From Palsa-504 sp963742795 (GTDB lineage: Bacteria > Actinomycetota > Actinomycetes > Streptosporangiales > Streptosporangiaceae): a stretch of 64,000 bases of DNA. Shown one piece after another: positions 35,701 through 44,033 of this stretch. Each line of letters starts with the position of its first letter. Position 1 is the first letter of the stretch. Position numbers and translations under genes: made by a program. The notes under the pieces are model-generated. The model was not told the DNA's origin, did no database searches, and saw nothing but the letters and a program-made list of their open reading frames with translations. The DNA lies in assembly GCA_963742795.1 (NCBI GenBank), contig CAVUNL010000020.1, forward strand, positions 124,001 to 188,000. The letters run 5' to 3'.

Positions 35701-35772
35701 ATCAGCGCGGTCGAGGCCGCCGCTGTCGCCGCCGAACTGGACGGCCTCACCGGAGCGGGACCGGCCGCATGA
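32716..35772 (+). CDS. STAND NTPase: cyclase-like / NB-ARC / TPR protein
   Basis: 1018 residues from GTG 32716. Residues ~10-195 form a class III cyclase-like domain (AILIVDVESFGD, KEDRGDGALVLIP, MALHAGEVHQDAYGYAGASI); both metal-Asp positions look present. Next is an NB-ARC module with Walker A GMPGVGKTT (K280), Walker B RALLVLDNA and sensor LVTSRR, then a winged-helix segment (YGMHDLIRRYA) and TPRs from ~676. Such signalling ATPases work as ligand-gated switches, several in phage defence or developmental control. Any nucleotide-cyclase or sensor role of the N-terminus is unproven. It lies beside the CHAT/subtilase modules but has its own promoter. Confidence 0.88.
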   Translation: MRQVATLQPAVHRAILIVDVESFGDPARTNAHQLAVRDTMYKALRRSFARARISWADCVKEDRGDGALVLIPPAVPKSGLVAGLPGYLAEALARHNAACPEEQRIRLRMALHAGEVHQDAYGYAGASINLAFRLIEAPVAKMALHDSSAVLALIVSEWFYDEVVRHHPAAEPSWFYPAHVAVKETETTAWIRVLGLAGSSPGRGAVPAAPGRTALSHLTRPVRSLPASSSGVRYTLPPDAAAFTGREEELNVISASVRRAARTSRVVAIHAIDGMPGVGKTTLAVHAAHLLRDRFPDRQLFVNLHAHTPGQDPLTPEAALAGLLTAVGIDARNLPRDLEGRASLWRDRMAGQRALLVLDNAASSDQVAPLLPGGAGCLVLVTSRRHLGDLPGAAPPVLLQVLPPVKAREMFVRLAPRAVADPDAAVAELARLAGFLPLAISLLARVYAGHPSWTLADLTAETQASMLTLAAEKDSVAAAFEVSYRYLDPGLQKFFRRLGLHPGTTIDGYAAAALAGTAPREASGYLDTLHGEGLLTEAGYRRYGMHDLIRRYASDRAATDPVREREQALNRLLDYYQHTAALAEARLGLRARSSQTRVLAMPPTAVPALTDADQALTWARTERSNLLACLDYAAGGDRQARVVALTAALATLLRQDGPWVDAQTRHTAAAEAARQLGDRLGQANALLELGTVRWLTGDYPAAVAAEQEALGISRDLGDRLGQANALTGLGVIRWRAADYPGAAAALEEALGTFRDLGDRLGYANALFDLGTVRWLTGNYPAAAAAEQEALSICRDLGDRRGEAEALNRLGAVRWLTGDYPAAAAAEQEALGICRDLGDRRGEADALNVLGIVRWLTGDYPAAAAAQEEALGIFREFGDRRGEADALNRLGSVRRMTGDYPGAAAVQEEALGIYRAIGDLGGEVEALDELGTLCRVRGDLDQAEAYYRLALDLAREIAGPWYEAEALAGLGRRALAAGRTAEAVAGLRRAREIFERISAVEAAAVAAELDGLTGAGPAA
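34741..35580 (+). repeat. Seven 120-bp tandem TPR-coding repeats
   Basis: Units begin at 34741, 34861, 34981, 35101, 35221, 35341 and 35461, each exactly 120 bp (40 residues), e.g. RLGAVRWLTGDYPAAAAAEQ. Units 4-6 are nearly identical at DNA level, implying recent expansion or homogenisation. Confidence 0.9.
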
Positions 35773-35838
35773 AGGTCTCCGGGCAAGATGACCGCTGGCC
35801 GGGACTCACCTCTATGGTCACGTCACGCGAGGATCGGC

Positions 35839-36381
35839 TTAGAAGCGGGATTTGAGGGTCTCGATTTGCTTGGCGTGCTCGCGCAGTTCGGTGTAGGCAG
35901 GCCGCTCGCGGATGCGGGCCAGGGCCCAGCGGACGGCCTGCGCCCGGTTGGCCGCGAATCCTGCCGCGATCAGCGTGTCCAGGGTCTCCAGGTCGGCCGG
36001 CCCGAGCCGGGCCATCACGGGGGTGAGGTCACCCTTTGGCTCGTCCGGCGCGGGCATCCGCAGCATCATCAAGCGCTGGTGGCCTTCGCTCTGGCAGGCG
36101 ACGAACTGGAACCGGTTGGCCTGCGGCCATCGCTGCGGGATGTCCTGCTGGAGCTGCCGGATCGCGTCCCGGTAGGCCTGGTGGAAGCCCTGCAGGGGAT
36201 CCTCGTCGCCTTCCGCCTCGGCCGCGGGCGCGACGGTCACCTGGATCACGATCTGGCCCGGCTCGACCGACGGTTCGTCGCCGTACTGCAGCACCGCGAC
36301 GCTGTCCACCGCGCCGTCCGGGAAGCGCCCCCTGACGTCCTGCTCGATGAGGCCGGTGGCGGCACTATCCAAGCGTTCCAT
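35839..36381 (-). CDS. Conserved hypothetical, possible ribbon-helix-helix C-terminus
   Basis: 180 residues. The N-terminal part is beta-rich (SVAVLQYGDEPSVEPGQIVI); the C-terminal ~55 residues (LGPADLETLDTLIAAGFAAN, RAQAVRWALARIRERPAY) resemble a CopG/RHH dimer segment. The upstream region (36382-36450) is AT-rich with several AGCTA/TAGC half-sites, consistent with autoregulation. Function unknown. Confidence 0.6.
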   Translation of the reverse strand: MERLDSAATGLIEQDVRGRFPDGAVDSVAVLQYGDEPSVEPGQIVIQVTVAPAAEAEGDEDPLQGFHQAYRDAIRQLQQDIPQRWPQANRFQFVACQSEGHQRLMMLRMPAPDEPKGDLTPVMARLGPADLETLDTLIAAGFAANRAQAVRWALARIRERPAYTELREHAKQIETLKSRF

Positions 36382-36488
36382 TGACGCTCTCCTAAGAGTT
36401 TCGCTAGCAATCAGAGTAGCTATAGCAACAACATTTTCTCAAGGATCTCAGCCCGGCTGCGACACTTGTAATCCGTGCTTGACCTGGG

Positions 36489-36502
36489 CGAATCTATGTT
36501 CG
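36489..36502. promoter_or_regulatory. LexA (SOS) box upstream of imuA
   Basis: CGAATCTATGTTCG matches the actinobacterial LexA consensus CGAAC-N4-GTTCG with one mismatch. It ends 12 bp before the imuA ATG (36515). It predicts DNA-damage induction of the whole mutasome operon. Confidence 0.85.
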
Positions 36503-36514
36503 ATAATCGACGGA

Positions 36515-37244
36515 ATGGGGATCGCGTCTACGGAAACCAGACGGATATCATCTGCGCGGCCTCGGCTGTCCGTGGCCGCAGAGGTATCCGGATCCCTGGT
36601 TTCCCGGGCTGCCGATCCGCTCGGAGGCGGGACGTTGCCGGTGCTGCCCGCGCTGCGCGAGCTGCTGCCGCGGGGCGGGCTGGCCCGCGGCTCGGTGGTG
36701 ACGGTGGCAGAGTTCGGCTTGCTGATCCTGGCCCTCGCGGCCGGGGCCTCGGCGGACGGGGCCTGGTGCGGGATCGCCGGGGTGCCCGAGGCGGGCGTGC
36801 TGGCCGCGGCGGGCCTGGGCCTGGACGCGGAGCGGACCCTGCTGGTCCCCGATCCGGGGCACGCCTGGCCGCAGGTGGTCGCGTCGCTGCTCGACGGGTG
36901 CGAGCTCGTCCTGCTGAGGCCGCCCGCGCAGGCGCCGGCCCAGGTCCGGCAGCGCCTGGAGGCGACGCTGCGGCGCGGCCGGGGCGTGCTGCTGGTCGTC
37001 GGTGACTGGCCGGGGGCGCAGGTCCGTCTCCGGGTCCTCACCCAGGGGTGGACCGGGCTGGGCGACGGGCACGGCCGGGCTCCGGGCGTGCTGCGCGCAG
37101 GTGACGGCCGACGGCCGCGGGGAGGCGGCCATGACGCGCGCTCGCTGGCTCTGGCTGCCAGCCGAAGACGGCAGCGTCAGCGCGGCCGAGCCGCCCGGCA
37201 TCCCGGTGCCGGAGCGCCGCCTCCAGGTTGTGCGGGCCGGATGA
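36515..37244 (+). pseudogene. imuA: ImuA (ImuA'-type) mutasome accessory protein, frameshifted
   Basis: Starts at ATG 36515 just after the LexA box. A RecA/SulA-like protein: LPVLPALRELLPRGGLARGS, LLILALAAGASADGAWCGI and a long helical part to GDWPGAQVRLRV. The end (AQVTADGRGEAAMTRARWLW, ERRLQVVRAG) is in the +1 frame; one extra G near 37079 explains it. The stop at 37242-37244 overlaps the imuB ATG (ATGA), as in intact operons. ImuA' is an essential accessory of the ImuB-DnaE2 translesion complex. Confidence 0.85.
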
Positions 37245-38821
37245 GCGCGCCCGAACCCCGGGTCATGGTGCTGTGCTGTCCCGGCCTGTCCGCATCCCGG
37301 ACGTCGCGGGAGTTCGACCGGGTGCTCACCGCGGTAATCGCGTTCTGCCCGGCGGTCGAGGCGGTCGAGCCGGGGGTGTGCGCGTTCGGGGCCCGAGGCC
37401 CGGCCCGCTACTTCGGCGGCGAGACGGCGCTGGCCGGCCGGATCATCGCCGTGGTCGCCGATCTCGGCGTCGAGTCCTGGGCCGGCGTCGCCGACGGGCT
37501 GTTCGCCGCGCGCCTGGCTGCCCGTGCCGCGTGGGAGGCTAGCACCGCCCGCCCGGTCCTGGTCATCCCGCCGGGCCGGACGCCGGAGTTCCTGGCCCGG
37601 CAGCCGGTGAGCGTCCTGGCCGGTCCGCAAGCGGTTGCCCGGCCGGGGGAGGGACCGGGGACCTGGCCGGCCAGGATCTCGCGGCCCTGCTGAGCCGGCT
37701 CGGCCTGCGCACGCTGGGGGATCTGGCCGCGCTGCCGGCCGACGACGTGGCCAGCAGGTTCGGCGCCGCGGGGGAGACCGTGCACCGGCTGGCCCGCGGC
37801 CTGGGCTCCCGGCCGCTGGCGGTGCGCCCGCCGGCCGAGGACCTGTCCGTGGCCCAGGAGTTCGACCCGCCGGAACCGCTGGCCGAGCCGGTAGTGTTCG
37901 CGGCCAAGGCGCTCGCCGAGCGGATGCACCAGGGCCTCGCGGACCGCGGGCTGACCTGCGTCCGGGTCCAGGTCCGGGCCGCCTGCGCCGACGGGCGGGA
38001 GAGCCGCAGGCTCTGGCGGCACGACGGGCTGCTGTCCGCCGCCGCCCTGGCCGACCGGGTCCGCTGGCAGCTCGACGGCTGGCGGCCGGCAGATACCGAC
38101 GCCGCCGACGGGGGCATCGCGGTGCTGCGGCTGGTGCCGGACCAGGTGGTCCACGTCACCGGGCACCAGCTCGCGCTCTGGGGGGAGACCGTGGTCAGCG
38201 ACCGGGTGGCGCGGGCCGCCATGCGGGTGCAGGCCATGCTCGGACACGAGGCCGTGCTGCGCCCCGCCTTGGGTGGCGGGCGGGACGTGGCCGAGCAGGT
38301 GAACGACGTTCCGTTCGGCGAAAAAAGGGAGCCCCGCCTGGCCGTGGGCCCGCCGTGGCCCGGTCGGATCATGGGTGCGGCGCCGGGTGTGGTGTACCCC
38401 TTCGCCCGTGAGGCGGACGTGACCGACGATGCCGGGGACGCGGTCACGGTCACCGGGCGGTGCGTGCTCTCGGCCGCGCCTGGCCTGGCTGGCGGCCGAC
38501 GGCGAGCCGCCGCTGCGGATCACTGGCTGGGCCGGGCCGTGGCCGCTGTCCGAACGCTGGTGGGACCCGGCCGCCGCGCGCCGCCGGGCCCGGTTCCAGC
38601 TGCTGACCGGGGACGGGCGGGCCTGGCTGGCCGCGGTCCAGGGCAGCCGGTGGCTGATCGAAGCGGGGTACTGGTTATGGGCTGGAACAACCCGCCGGTG
38701 CCCTGGCGCGAGCTGCGGCGGCGGATGGCCTGGCGATTTGAGGGGGAGCTCCCGGACCAGCCTGATCCGGATCAGCGTGCTCCGCGCCAGTCCGCGAAGG
38801 CGGACCCGCCGCGCCTGCTGA
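37241..38821 (+). pseudogene. imuB: ImuB, inactive Y-family polymerase homologue, frameshifted
   Basis: ATG 37241 begins MSAPEPRVMVLCCPGL, then FDRVLTAVIAFCPAVEAVEP and FGARGPARYFGGE. The Y-family fold is present but acidic catalytic residues are not obvious, as expected for ImuB. The frame changes near 37655 (to LSRLGLRTLGDLAALPADDV) and again near 38490 (extra base; WLAADGEPPLRITGWAGPWP, WLIEAGYW). The last frame stays open to 38821, past the dnaE2 start at 38677, so the native stop (expected near 38675) also seems lost. ImuB tethers DnaE2 to the sliding clamp. Confidence 0.82.
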
Positions 38822-41800
38822 AGCCGGCGCCGCCGCCCGCAACGGCCGTCGTCCCGTGGGCCGAGCTGCACTGCCACTCCTCCTACAGCTTCCTGGACGG
38901 GGCGGCCACGCCCGGCGAGCTCGTCACCGAGGCCGCCCGGCTCGGGCTCGAGACCCTGGCCATCACCGACCACGACGGGATGTACGGAGTCCCGCAGTTC
39001 GCGCAAGCCGCGGCCAGGCTCCGCGGCCAAGGGGCCCGCTTGAACACCGTGTTCGGCGCCGAGCTCAGCCTCGACCTGCCGTCCGGGCCAGACAAACCGC
39101 CCGACCCGGCGGGCCGCCACCTGCTGGTCCTGGCCCGCGACGCCGAGGGGTACGCCCGGCTGTCCGCGGTGATCAGCGCCGCGCAGCTAGCGGGCGGGGA
39201 GAAGGGGCGCCCGGTCTACGACACCGGTGCGCTGGCCGGCGCGCACGGCGGCCACTGGGTGGTGCTGACCGGGTGCCGCAAGGGGGCAGTGCCCGCGGCG
39301 CTGGCCGCCGGCGGGCCGGGCGCGGCCTGGCGGGAGCTGGGCCGGCTGACCGAGACGTTCGGCCATGAGAACGTGATGGTCGAGCTGAACTGCCACCACG
39401 ACCCCGGCGACGACGAGCGCAACGACCTGCTGGCCCGGCTGGCCGCCCTGGCCGACGTGGGCGTGGTGGCCAGCGGCAACGTGCACTTCGCGGCGCCCGC
39501 GCAGGCCCGGCTGGCTCAGGCGCTGGCCGCCATCCGGGCCCGCCGCAGCCTAGCCGACATGGACGGCTGGCTGGCCGCGGCGGGCACCGCCTACCTGCGG
39601 TCGGGCCAGGAGATGGCCGCGCTGCTGCGCCGCTACCCGGGCATACTGGAGCGGACCGCGGCGCTGGGCCGCGAGCTCGCGTTCGATTTCCGGGTGATAG
39701 CGCCTGACCTGCCCGGCGCTCCCGTCCCGTCCGGCCATACCGAGACGTCCTGGCTGCGCGAGCTGGTGGCGCGCAAGGCCCCGGCCCGGTACGGGCCGCC
39801 CGGCGACGAGCGCGTGCCTGGCGCGTACCGGCAGATCGACCGGGAGCTCGAGGTCATCGAGCGGCTCAGGTTCCCCGGTTACTTCCTGATCGTGCACGAC
39901 ATCGTGGAGTTCTGCGAGCGGGAGCACATCTTGTGCCAGGGCCGCGGCTCGGCGGCCAACTCGGCGGTCTGCTACGCGATCGGCATCACCAACGTGGACC
40001 CGGTCTCGCACCACCTGCTGTTCGAGCGGTTCCTGTCCGAGGGCCGGGACGGGCCGCCCGACATCGACCTGGACATCGAGCACCGCCGCCGGGAAGAGGT
40101 CATCCAGTACGTCTATGACACCTACGGGCGGGACCGGGCCGCGCAGGTCGCCAACGTGATCACCTACCGGCCGCGGCTGGCGCTGCGAGACGCGGGACGC
40201 GCGCTCGGCTATACGCCCGGACAATCCGACGCCTGGGTCGCCCAGATCGGCCCGGGCCAGGCCGCCGCCGGGGAACCGCTGCCCGGCGCCCCCGTCCGGG
40301 CTGGTGCCACCTACCCTGCGGGTGGCACCAGCCCGGACCCCGAAAACCCCGAGGACGTCCCGGCCGCGGTGGCGGAGCTGGCCCGGCAGATGCAGCGGCT
40401 GCCGCGTCACCTCGGCATCCACTCCGGCGGCATGGTGATCTGCGACCGGCCGGTGGGGGAGGTATGCCCGGTGGAGTGGGCCCGGATGCCCGGCCGCACC
40501 GTGCTGCAGTGGGACAAGGACGACTGCGCCTACGCGGGCCTGGTCAAGTTCGACCTGCTGGGCCTCGGCATGCTGGCCGCCCTGCGCGACTGCTTCGACC
40601 TCGTCGAAAAGCACTACGGCCCGCGCTGGACGATGGCCACCATCCCGCAGGAGGACCCGGTCGTCTACCAGATGCTGACCGAGGCCGACACGGTGGGCGT
40701 GTTCCAGGTCGAGTCCCGGGCCCAGATGGCCACCTTGCCCCGGCTGCGGCCGCGGCAGTTCTACGACCTGGTCATCGAGGTCGCGCTGATCCGGCCGGGC
40801 CCGATTCAGGGCGGCTCGGTCCACCCCTACCTGCGCCGCCGCGACGGCCTGGAGGACGCGGCGATGCCGCACGAGTCGATGCGCGCGGCGCTCGGCAAGA
40901 CGCTCGGCGTGCCGCTGTTCCAGGAGCAGATGATGCAGCTGGCCATCGACTGCGCGGGCTTCACCCCCGCCGAGGCCGACCGGCTGCGCCAGGCCATGAG
41001 CTCCAAGCGGGCCCCCGAGCGAATCAAGGAACTGCGCGACCGGCTGCTCGAGGGGATGGCCGAACGCGGTATCGGTCCGGCCATCGCCCAGGACATCTAC
41101 GTCAAGATCCTGGCCTTCTCCAACTACGGGTTCCCCGAGTCGCACGCGATCAGCTTCGCCTACCTGGTCTACGCGAGCGCGTGGCTGAAGCGGTACTACC
41201 CGGCCGCGTTCACCGCCGCGCTGCTGCGTAACCAGCCGATGGGGTTCTACGCCCCGCACAGCCTGGTCAACGACGCGCGGCGGCACGGGGTCGTCGTGCG
41301 CGGCGTGGACGTGAACGCCAGCGACGCGCTCGCCGTGCTGGAAAGCGTCACCCTCGAAGGCACACCGCCGGCCATCCGGCTGGGCCTGTCCGAGGTACGC
41401 ACCCTCAGCACCAAGACGGCCGAGCGGGTGGCCGCCGGCCGAGTGGCGGCCGGGCCCTACCGGGACCTGGAGGACTTCGCGGTCCGGACCGAGTTGCCCG
41501 CCGCCACGCTGGAGGCGCTGGCCACCGCGGGGGCGTTCGGGTGCTTCGGGCTGAGCAGGCGGGCCGCCCTGTGGGCGGCCGGGGCCGCCGCCTCGGTCCG
41601 CGAGGGGCAGCTGGCCGGCACCACGGCCGGCCTGACCGCGCCGCCGCTGCCGGCCATGACGCCGGCCGAGGAGACGCTCGCCGACGTGTGGGCCACCGGG
41701 ACCTACAGCACGCACCCGGTGGCCCACATCCGAGCGGAACTCGCGGCGCGGCAGGTGCTCACCGCGTCGTCGGCGCGGTCCCCGGAAATGGACACCGCCG

Positions 41801-42084
41801 CCGATTCCGCCGTGGCCGTGGCCGGCCTGGTCACCCACCGGCAGCAGCCGCCCACCGCGCGCGGGGTGGTGTTCCTCAGCCTGGAGGATGAGACCGGGAT
41901 GCTGAACGTCATCTGCCCCCCGCACGTCTGGGCCCGCCACCGCCGAACAGCGGCCACCGCGCCCGCGCTGCTCATCTACGGCCGGATCGAGCGCACCGGC
42001 GGTGCCGTCAACCTGGTCGCCACCGCCCTGCGCCCGCTGCGCGTCGCCGTCGCCGCCGGTTTCGCAAGCCGCGACTTCCGCTGA
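38677..42084 (+). CDS. dnaE2: Error-prone DNA polymerase DnaE2 (ImuC)
   Basis: 1135 residues from ATG 38677, intact. N-terminal PHP domain (AELHCHSSYSFLDGAATPGE, ITDHDGMYG); polymerase palm with the catalytic acids in PDIDLDIEHRRREEV (D462, D464, D466); CQGRGSAANSAVCYAIGITN; SFAYLVYASAWLKRYYP; C-terminal OB-fold (GLVTHRQQPPTARGVVFLSL). C-family translesion polymerase responsible for SOS mutagenesis with ImuA/ImuB. Residues ~538-555 are encoded by a perfect 18-bp inverted repeat (40294-40338). It overlaps the extended imuB frame. Confidence 0.96.
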   Translation: MGWNNPPVPWRELRRRMAWRFEGELPDQPDPDQRAPRQSAKADPPRLLKPAPPPATAVVPWAELHCHSSYSFLDGAATPGELVTEAARLGLETLAITDHDGMYGVPQFAQAAARLRGQGARLNTVFGAELSLDLPSGPDKPPDPAGRHLLVLARDAEGYARLSAVISAAQLAGGEKGRPVYDTGALAGAHGGHWVVLTGCRKGAVPAALAAGGPGAAWRELGRLTETFGHENVMVELNCHHDPGDDERNDLLARLAALADVGVVASGNVHFAAPAQARLAQALAAIRARRSLADMDGWLAAAGTAYLRSGQEMAALLRRYPGILERTAALGRELAFDFRVIAPDLPGAPVPSGHTETSWLRELVARKAPARYGPPGDERVPGAYRQIDRELEVIERLRFPGYFLIVHDIVEFCEREHILCQGRGSAANSAVCYAIGITNVDPVSHHLLFERFLSEGRDGPPDIDLDIEHRRREEVIQYVYDTYGRDRAAQVANVITYRPRLALRDAGRALGYTPGQSDAWVAQIGPGQAAAGEPLPGAPVRAGATYPAGGTSPDPENPEDVPAAVAELARQMQRLPRHLGIHSGGMVICDRPVGEVCPVEWARMPGRTVLQWDKDDCAYAGLVKFDLLGLGMLAALRDCFDLVEKHYGPRWTMATIPQEDPVVYQMLTEADTVGVFQVESRAQMATLPRLRPRQFYDLVIEVALIRPGPIQGGSVHPYLRRRDGLEDAAMPHESMRAALGKTLGVPLFQEQMMQLAIDCAGFTPAEADRLRQAMSSKRAPERIKELRDRLLEGMAERGIGPAIAQDIYVKILAFSNYGFPESHAISFAYLVYASAWLKRYYPAAFTAALLRNQPMGFYAPHSLVNDARRHGVVVRGVDVNASDALAVLESVTLEGTPPAIRLGLSEVRTLSTKTAERVAAGRVAAGPYRDLEDFAVRTELPAATLEALATAGAFGCFGLSRRAALWAAGAAASVREGQLAGTTAGLTAPPLPAMTPAEETLADVWATGTYSTHPVAHIRAELAARQVLTASSARSPEMDTAADSAVAVAGLVTHRQQPPTARGVVFLSLEDETGMLNVICPPHVWARHRRTAATAPALLIYGRIERTGGAVNLVATALRPLRVAVAAGFASRDFR
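40294..40338. repeat. Perfect 18-bp inverted repeat inside dnaE2
   Basis: GTCCGGGCTGGTGCCACC (40294-40311) and GGTGGCACCAGCCCGGAC (40321-40338) around a 9-nt spacer. In frame, it encodes part of a variable loop before the conserved QMQRLPRHLGIHSGG block. It looks like a palindromic element tolerated in a surface loop, or a strong mRNA hairpin. Confidence 0.85.
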
Positions 42085-42185
42085 CCGCGACGACTGCGGG
42101 ACCGCGCCAGACGACTGCCCAGGGTCACTACTCTCGGTGACCGCCGCACGCCGCCCGCCGGCCGTCGACACAATTTAGACGCGGA

Positions 42186-43130
42186 TCACCGGCCCGATGA
42201 CGCGACCACCTTCCCGGCGCTGTCGTAGGCGACCCAGCGGATCGGCTTGGCCCCCGCGCGCACCGCGAACGCGAAGACCTTCCTGCCTCCGACCGTCACC
42301 AGCCGGACCTGGATCTTCGTACCGTCGGGCTGCGTGACCACGACGCGGGCCGCCGCGGCCGGCGCCAGCCCGCCCGCTATCACCGGAGTGCAGCCCTGAT
42401 CGAGCGTGATAACCCCGGCCGCTGCGGGCACGGACGGGAAGCAGCCACCCCCGGGGGCCGTGCCCCCGTCAAGCCCGATGCAGGTCCCCCACGGGCCCAG
42501 GTACACGGTCGCCGACCAGGCCTGGCCACTGGCCGTGCCGGATCCGATCAGGCCCGAGACCCCGGACGCCGTGACCTGGCCAGGTTGCAGCCAGGAGATG
42601 ATCCAGGCCATCCCGCCGGGCCGGTTGAACGGGACCGCGAAGGCGATCTCGCCGTGCCGGGAGTATGCCGCCACCTCGGTGATCGTGGCCCGCATCGGAA
42701 TGGCGAACGCGGCCGCGGTCTCGTGCTCGGTAAGGTCCATCCAGTAGCGGAGCACGATCACCGCCCGCTGTCTCGGGCCCAGCCGCTGCAGCGCCGCCAT
42801 CAGCGCCGAACGCTCGTCGTACTCGCGGATCGCGTCGGTCCACGGCATGTCGATGAGGGCGGACTCGGGCGGGGAGTCGGTCAGCCGTTCACTCACGCGG
42901 CGCTTGCGGAACCGGTTCCGGTTCTCGTTGATCACGATCTGCCGGACGTAGGCGTCCGGGTCGCCGCTACGCGTGACCGTGGCCCAGGCCGCGTAGGCCC
43001 GCGCGAACGCGGCCTGCGCCACGTCCTCCGCGTGGCCCTGATCCCCGGTCAGCCCGTACGCAAGCCGGACCATAGCGGGCCACCGGGCGTGCATGAACTC
43101 CCGGAACTCCCCGTCCAGCTTCGCGCTCAT
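42186..43130 (-). pseudogene. SigE-type ECF sigma factor truncated and fused to another protein's C-terminus
   Basis: Residues 1-~150 are a SigE-family sigma factor: FREFMHARWPAMVRLAYGLT, HAEDVAQAAFARAYAAWATV, YVRQIVINENRNRFRKRR, and region 4.1 LGPRQRAVIVLRYWMDLTEH. At AAAFAIPM it switches, without the recognition helix, into an unrelated beta-rich segment (RATITEVAAYSRHGEIAFAV to WVAYDSAGKVVASSGR), like the extracellular end of the protein usually encoded next to such sigma genes. The simplest reading is an in-frame deletion joining two adjacent genes; promoter recognition is lost. Confidence 0.75.
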
Positions 43131-43198
43131 GGCTCACCCCCCTACAGCCATGCAGACCACCACCGGACCACGGATGGTTGCATGCCCGGGCGCCTTTG

Positions 43199-43828
43199 TC
43201 AGCGCACCCCGCGCGGCCGGAACTGCACGCTGATCCGCGGTCCGACCGCCTGGGCCGTCTTCGGTACGGCGTGCTCCCATGTTCGCTGGCAGCTACCGCC
43301 CATGACCAGCAGATCGCCGTGCCCGACCTCATAACGCAAACGATCGCCGCCGCCCCGCGGCCGCAGCGTCAAAGCGCGCGGCGCCCCCAGTGACAAGATC
43401 GCCACCATGGTGTCCTCACGCGAACCCCGCCCGGTCGTGTCGCCGTGCCAGGCCACGCTGTCCCGCCCGTCTCGGTACAGGCACAGCCCCGCGGTCCGGA
43501 ACGGCTCGCCGAGCTCCGCCCCGTAGTGCGCGTTCAGCGCCCCCAGCGCGGCCCTCAGCAAAGGGTGCGGCAGCGGCACGTCCTCGCCGTAGAAGCACAG
43601 CAGCCGGGGCACGTCCACCACCCGGTCGTACATGTGCCGCTTCTCCGCCCGCCACGGCACCGTCTCGACCAGCGCGCCGAACACCGCCCCGGACCCCGCC
43701 AGCCACCCCGGCCGCAGGTCCACCCAGGCGTCCCGGGTCAGCGGAACCCGCCGCACCGAGGAACCTAGCGCCCCGAGGGCCGGACCGGAAGCCACGTCCA
43801 GCAGCGACTCCTGTACCGAAACGCTCAC
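43199..43828 (-). CDS. alkB: AlkB-type 2-oxoglutarate/Fe(II) DNA dealkylase
   Basis: 209 residues. Fe(II)-binding set: WHGDTTG (H-x-D) and TWEHAVPK (distal His); the 2-oxoglutarate arginines lie in PRISVQFRPRG. The nucleotide-recognition lid is around residues 50-100 (WRAEKRHMYDRVVDVPRLLC). It removes alkyl lesions from 1-methyladenine/3-methylcytosine by oxidative demethylation. It lies 1-7 kb from the SOS mutasome and 3 kb from mug, though not in one operon. The start is ATG 43828. Confidence 0.92.
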   Translation of the reverse strand: MSVSVQESLLDVASGPALGALGSSVRRVPLTRDAWVDLRPGWLAGSGAVFGALVETVPWRAEKRHMYDRVVDVPRLLCFYGEDVPLPHPLLRAALGALNAHYGAELGEPFRTAGLCLYRDGRDSVAWHGDTTGRGSREDTMVAILSLGAPRALTLRPRGGGDRLRYEVGHGDLLVMGGSCQRTWEHAVPKTAQAVGPRISVQFRPRGVR

Positions 43829-43842
43829 TCGAACAGCGTATC

Positions 43843-43965
43843 CTAATCCAAACGCAAGTTCGAGTATAGATCAACGATCTCCAAAGCCACCGCGGCCAGA
43901 TCGGCCCGGACCTCGGGCGGCGACATCACCTCGACGTTCGCGCCCGTCCCCGTCCCCGTCCCGCC
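43843..43965 (-). pseudogene. C-terminal remnant of a WYL-domain regulator
   Basis: A start-less frame encodes GANVEVMSPPEVRADLAAVA, LEIVDLYSNLRLD and a stop at 43843-43845. This is the usual end of HTH-WYL transcription regulators. The rest is gone; the MITE-like element begins 70 bp further on. Confidence 0.6.
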
Positions 43966-44033
43966 CGACGCCGGCCCTGCACCCAGCTAGCCGCCTGGCT
44001 AGGCCGCCAGCCCTGATCGGCCGTCGAATCAGA

